Source of the DNA: Pseudomonas cavernae
Lineage (GTDB): Bacteria > Pseudomonadota > Gammaproteobacteria > Pseudomonadales > Pseudomonadaceae
Reading direction: 5' to 3'
Assembly (NCBI RefSeq): GCF_003595175.1
Contig: NZ_CP032419.1
Location: forward strand, 3,100,001-3,164,000
Length of the DNA: 64,000 nucleotides
Positions 62,198 to 64,000 of the stretch are shown piece by piece. How positions within the stretch are numbered: the first letter of the stretch is position 1; every line of letters begins with the position of its first letter. The position numbers and the translations under genes are program-made. The notes under the pieces were generated by a model. The model had not been told where the DNA came from. It did no database searches and was given only the letters and a program-made list of their open reading frames with translations.

Positions 62198-62270
62198 ACG
62201 CGAGGGGAAGAGGGGAATATTGCAGAGAGGGAACGATGGGCGCGCCGTGCGCGCGCCCATCGGTGTCACG

Positions 62271-62416
62271 TCAGAACCTGTTTCGGATCTCGCGAGCTAG
62301 AGTCAAACAAGGCAAAAACGGCTGAGGAAGCGGAGTTTACGAGTTGTAAATGAGCATTCCGAAGCCGTTTTTAACGCCGGTTGGCCGACGCGCAGCAGAT
62401 CCGAGACAGGTTCTTA
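62271..62416 (-). repeat. 146-bp stop-codon-associated structured repeat, copy 3
   Basis: Third copy, minus orientation. Its end TTA (62414-62416) is the TAA stop of yggL; the far side is TCA (62271-62273), so the 3-bp direct repeat has one change. Outer arms carry CGGATC instead of ACGATC on both sides, so pairing is kept. The inner stem is AAAAACGGCT / AGCCGTTTTT. It separates the FUSC and yggL genes, which converge. Confidence 0.9.
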
Positions 62417-62755
62417 GGCCGGATTGATCGGGGTTTCCGGATACCAGACGTCGATCAGCGGGCTGACGGAGAAGTCCACCAGTTCGTTGCGGCCCTTCAG
62501 CCAGGCTTCGACCTGGACGCGCTGCTCCTCGCTCACCGAGCCGCGCGTAGCCAGGCACACCAGGCCGAAATCTTCGCCGCCGACATAGTCCAGGCCATTG
62601 CCGGCCATGGCTTCACGCAGGAACTGGGCGAGGAAGGCGTCGACGGCTTCATCGCTCAGACCGTCTTTCAAGTTCACGTTCAGCTCGAACCCCAACTCCT
62701 GGAACTCGTCGACACACAGTTTTTTGCGCAGACGGCGGGAACGGTTAGTCGCCAT
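62414..62755 (-). CDS. yggL: YggL family protein (DUF469)
   Basis: 113-residue small protein of the YggL 50S-subunit-associated family. The basic start MATNRSRRLRKKLCVDEFQELGFELNVNL and the acidic core with LVDFSVSPLIDVWYPE are typical. The ATG at 62755 has a GAGGA site 7 bases upstream; the frame from 62788 is not used. Its stop codon TAA is the end of repeat copy 3. Convergent with the FUSC-like gene and divergent from dacB. Confidence 0.9.
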   Translation of the reverse strand: MATNRSRRLRKKLCVDEFQELGFELNVNLKDGLSDEAVDAFLAQFLREAMAGNGLDYVGGEDFGLVCLATRGSVSEEQRVQVEAWLKGRNELVDFSVSPLIDVWYPETPINPA

Positions 62756-63016
62756 GGAAGAATCCTCAAGAGTGAATAAGCCCGGCACTTTACCAGCTTC
62801 GACCCCATCCCAGTAGGAGAAGCGCCCGATGCGGCCAGGCGTTCCGTCCGATCCCTGTACCGAACCGGCCAGGCAGCGAAATTTTATCCAATCGTCAGCG
62901 CCTGGGCGGCACAGCGCGAAAGCCTTCGGGCATAATGCCAGCCACTTCCCAAGCCACTCGTGGAAGCCATTGCCTTGTCATTTTCTTTTTTGCCCTTGCC
63001 TGAAGGGTTTTGCCCA

Positions 63017-64000
63017 ATGATCAAAATACTTCGTCACCTGGCCATCGCCAGTTTGCTCTTGCCTATTGCCCTGCCCGCCTCCGCCACCAATTCCAGCCTG
63101 CCGCCGCAAGTGCAGCAGCTCCTGAAGAAGAGCAAGATCAGCAACAACTCGCTGTCCCTGGTGACCCTACCGCTCACCGGCCCTGGCACTGCGACCGCGG
63201 TCAATGCCGATGTGTCGGTGAACCCGGCCTCGACCATGAAGCTGATCACCACCTTCGCCGCCCTGGAACTGCTCGGCCCGACCTACCAATGGAAGACCGA
63301 GTTCTACACCGACGGCCAGCTGAAGAATGGCGTGCTGAATGGCAACCTCTACCTCAAAGGTGGCGGCGACCCCAAGCTGAACATGGAGAAGCTCTGGCTA
63401 ATGATGCGCGACCTGCGCGCCAATGGCGTGCAGCAGGTGAGCGGCGATCTGGTGCTGGATCGCAGCCACTTCATCCAGCCGCAGCTGCCGACCTTCAACG
63501 ATGATGGCGGCGACAAGAACAAGCCGTTCCTGGTCGGCCCGGATTCGCTGCTGGTCAACCTCAAGGCCGTGCGCATGATCACCCGCACCGAGGGCGGCAA
63601 GGTCAGCGTGGCCATGGACCCGCCACTGACCAATGTGCGCATCGACAACAAGGTCAAGGCCCTGCCGGCGGCCAAATGCCCCGGCTGGCCGGACGTACGC
63701 TTCAACCCGGTGACCCAGTACGACGGCACCACCCTGGTGGTCACCGGCAAGCTGGCCGAGGGCTGCAGCGCGCAATCCTACCTGTCGCTGCTCGATCACC
63801 CCGGCTATGCCGCCGGCGCCGTGCGGGCGATCTGGCAGGAATTGGGCGGAAGCATCGCCGGCAAGGACCGCATCGACCAGGTACCGAAGAGCGCCCGCCT
63901 GCTGGCCCGTGCCTATTCGCCGGATCTGGTGGAGATCATCCGCGACATCAACAAGTACAGTAACAACACCATGGCCCGCCAACTGTTCCTCAGCCTCGGC
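63017..64000 (+). CDS. dacB: D-alanyl-D-alanine carboxypeptidase/endopeptidase (PBP4 type), 3' end outside window
   Basis: First 328 codons of a peptidase S13 (DacB/PBP4) that trims cell-wall peptides in the periplasm. Signal peptide MIKILRHLAIASLLLPIALPASA. Catalytic SxxK is STMK (near 77-80, NPASTMKLITTFAALELLG) and the SxN motif SNN is near residue 315 (INKYSNNTMARQLFL); the KTG motif lies beyond the window. An AAGGG site precedes the ATG at 63017. It is divergent from yggL, as I recall for PA3046/PA3047. Confidence 0.93.
   Translation, partial: MIKILRHLAIASLLLPIALPASATNSSLPPQVQQLLKKSKISNNSLSLVTLPLTGPGTATAVNADVSVNPASTMKLITTFAALELLGPTYQWKTEFYTDGQLKNGVLNGNLYLKGGGDPKLNMEKLWLMMRDLRANGVQQVSGDLVLDRSHFIQPQLPTFNDDGGDKNKPFLVGPDSLLVNLKAVRMITRTEGGKVSVAMDPPLTNVRIDNKVKALPAAKCPGWPDVRFNPVTQYDGTTLVVTGKLAEGCSAQSYLSLLDHPGYAAGAVRAIWQELGGSIAGKDRIDQVPKSARLLARAYSPDLVEIIRDINKYSNNTMARQLFLSLG

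Overview
The window is high-GC chromosomal DNA from a Pseudomonas species. Nearly every gene belongs to a family with a Pseudomonas ortholog. The order comEC - DUF2062 - lolEDC - pilZ - sthA - apbE - gap - mfd - mtnP - nagZ - psrA - lexA - sulA - topA - fadA/fadB - uspA - uup - slt - AGPS-like/glpD-like/FGGY - moeA/moaB/mobA - tRNA-Pro - DUF883 - dgt - yggL - dacB matches, from memory, the PA2984 to PA3047 stretch of P. aeruginosa PAO1. It is mostly core genome; no prophage, integrase, transposase, CRISPR array or restriction system was seen.

Layout. 1-10 kb: end of comEC, lipoprotein sorting (lolC-lolD-lolE), a PilZ/GDPD operon, soluble transhydrogenase, ApbE and a long-form GAPDH. 10-25 kb: mfd, a CsiV-like protein, a SWIM-SNF2 helicase, methylthioinosine phosphorylase, nagZ, an L,D-transpeptidase, psrA, the SOS pair lexA-sulA, and topA. 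25-36 kb: the fadBA beta-oxidation complex, small conserved unknowns, uspA, an ABC-F ATPase and lytic transglycosylase Slt. 36-47.8 kb: a MOSC protein, cheV, a lipid-kinase-like gene, a kinase/GlpD-like/AGPS-like cluster beside an AraC regulator, and molybdenum-cofactor genes. 48-59.5 kb: tRNA-Pro, a CPA2 antiporter, a TetR-GST-PPOX-MBL group, an OprD-type porin, amt, and the DUF883/YqjE/YqjK trio. 59.5-64 kb: dgt, a FUSC-like membrane protein, yggL and the start of dacB.

Regulatory sites visible in the sequence include two SOS boxes on a good sigma-70 promoter before lexA, a PsrA-type operator over the psrA promoter, a palindrome inside the promoter spacer of the GST gene (likely the TetR operator), and clear promoters for topA and tRNA-Pro.

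The most unusual content is between the genes. A 146-bp structured repeat occurs three times (16936-17081, 47835-47980, 62271-62416) without indels. Each copy starts exactly on the TAA stop codon of the gene it follows, in the same orientation. Each is bounded by a 3-bp direct repeat (TTA/TTA, TAA/TAA, TCA/TTA) that looks like a duplicated stop codon, and its stems show compensatory changes between copies. Two other palindromes (45046-45113 and 35970-36086) also carry stop codons of flanking genes in their ends. The other notable item is the AGPS-like/GlpD-like/FGGY-kinase/lipid-kinase cluster, which suggests an uncharacterised glycerol- or ether-lipid-type pathway.
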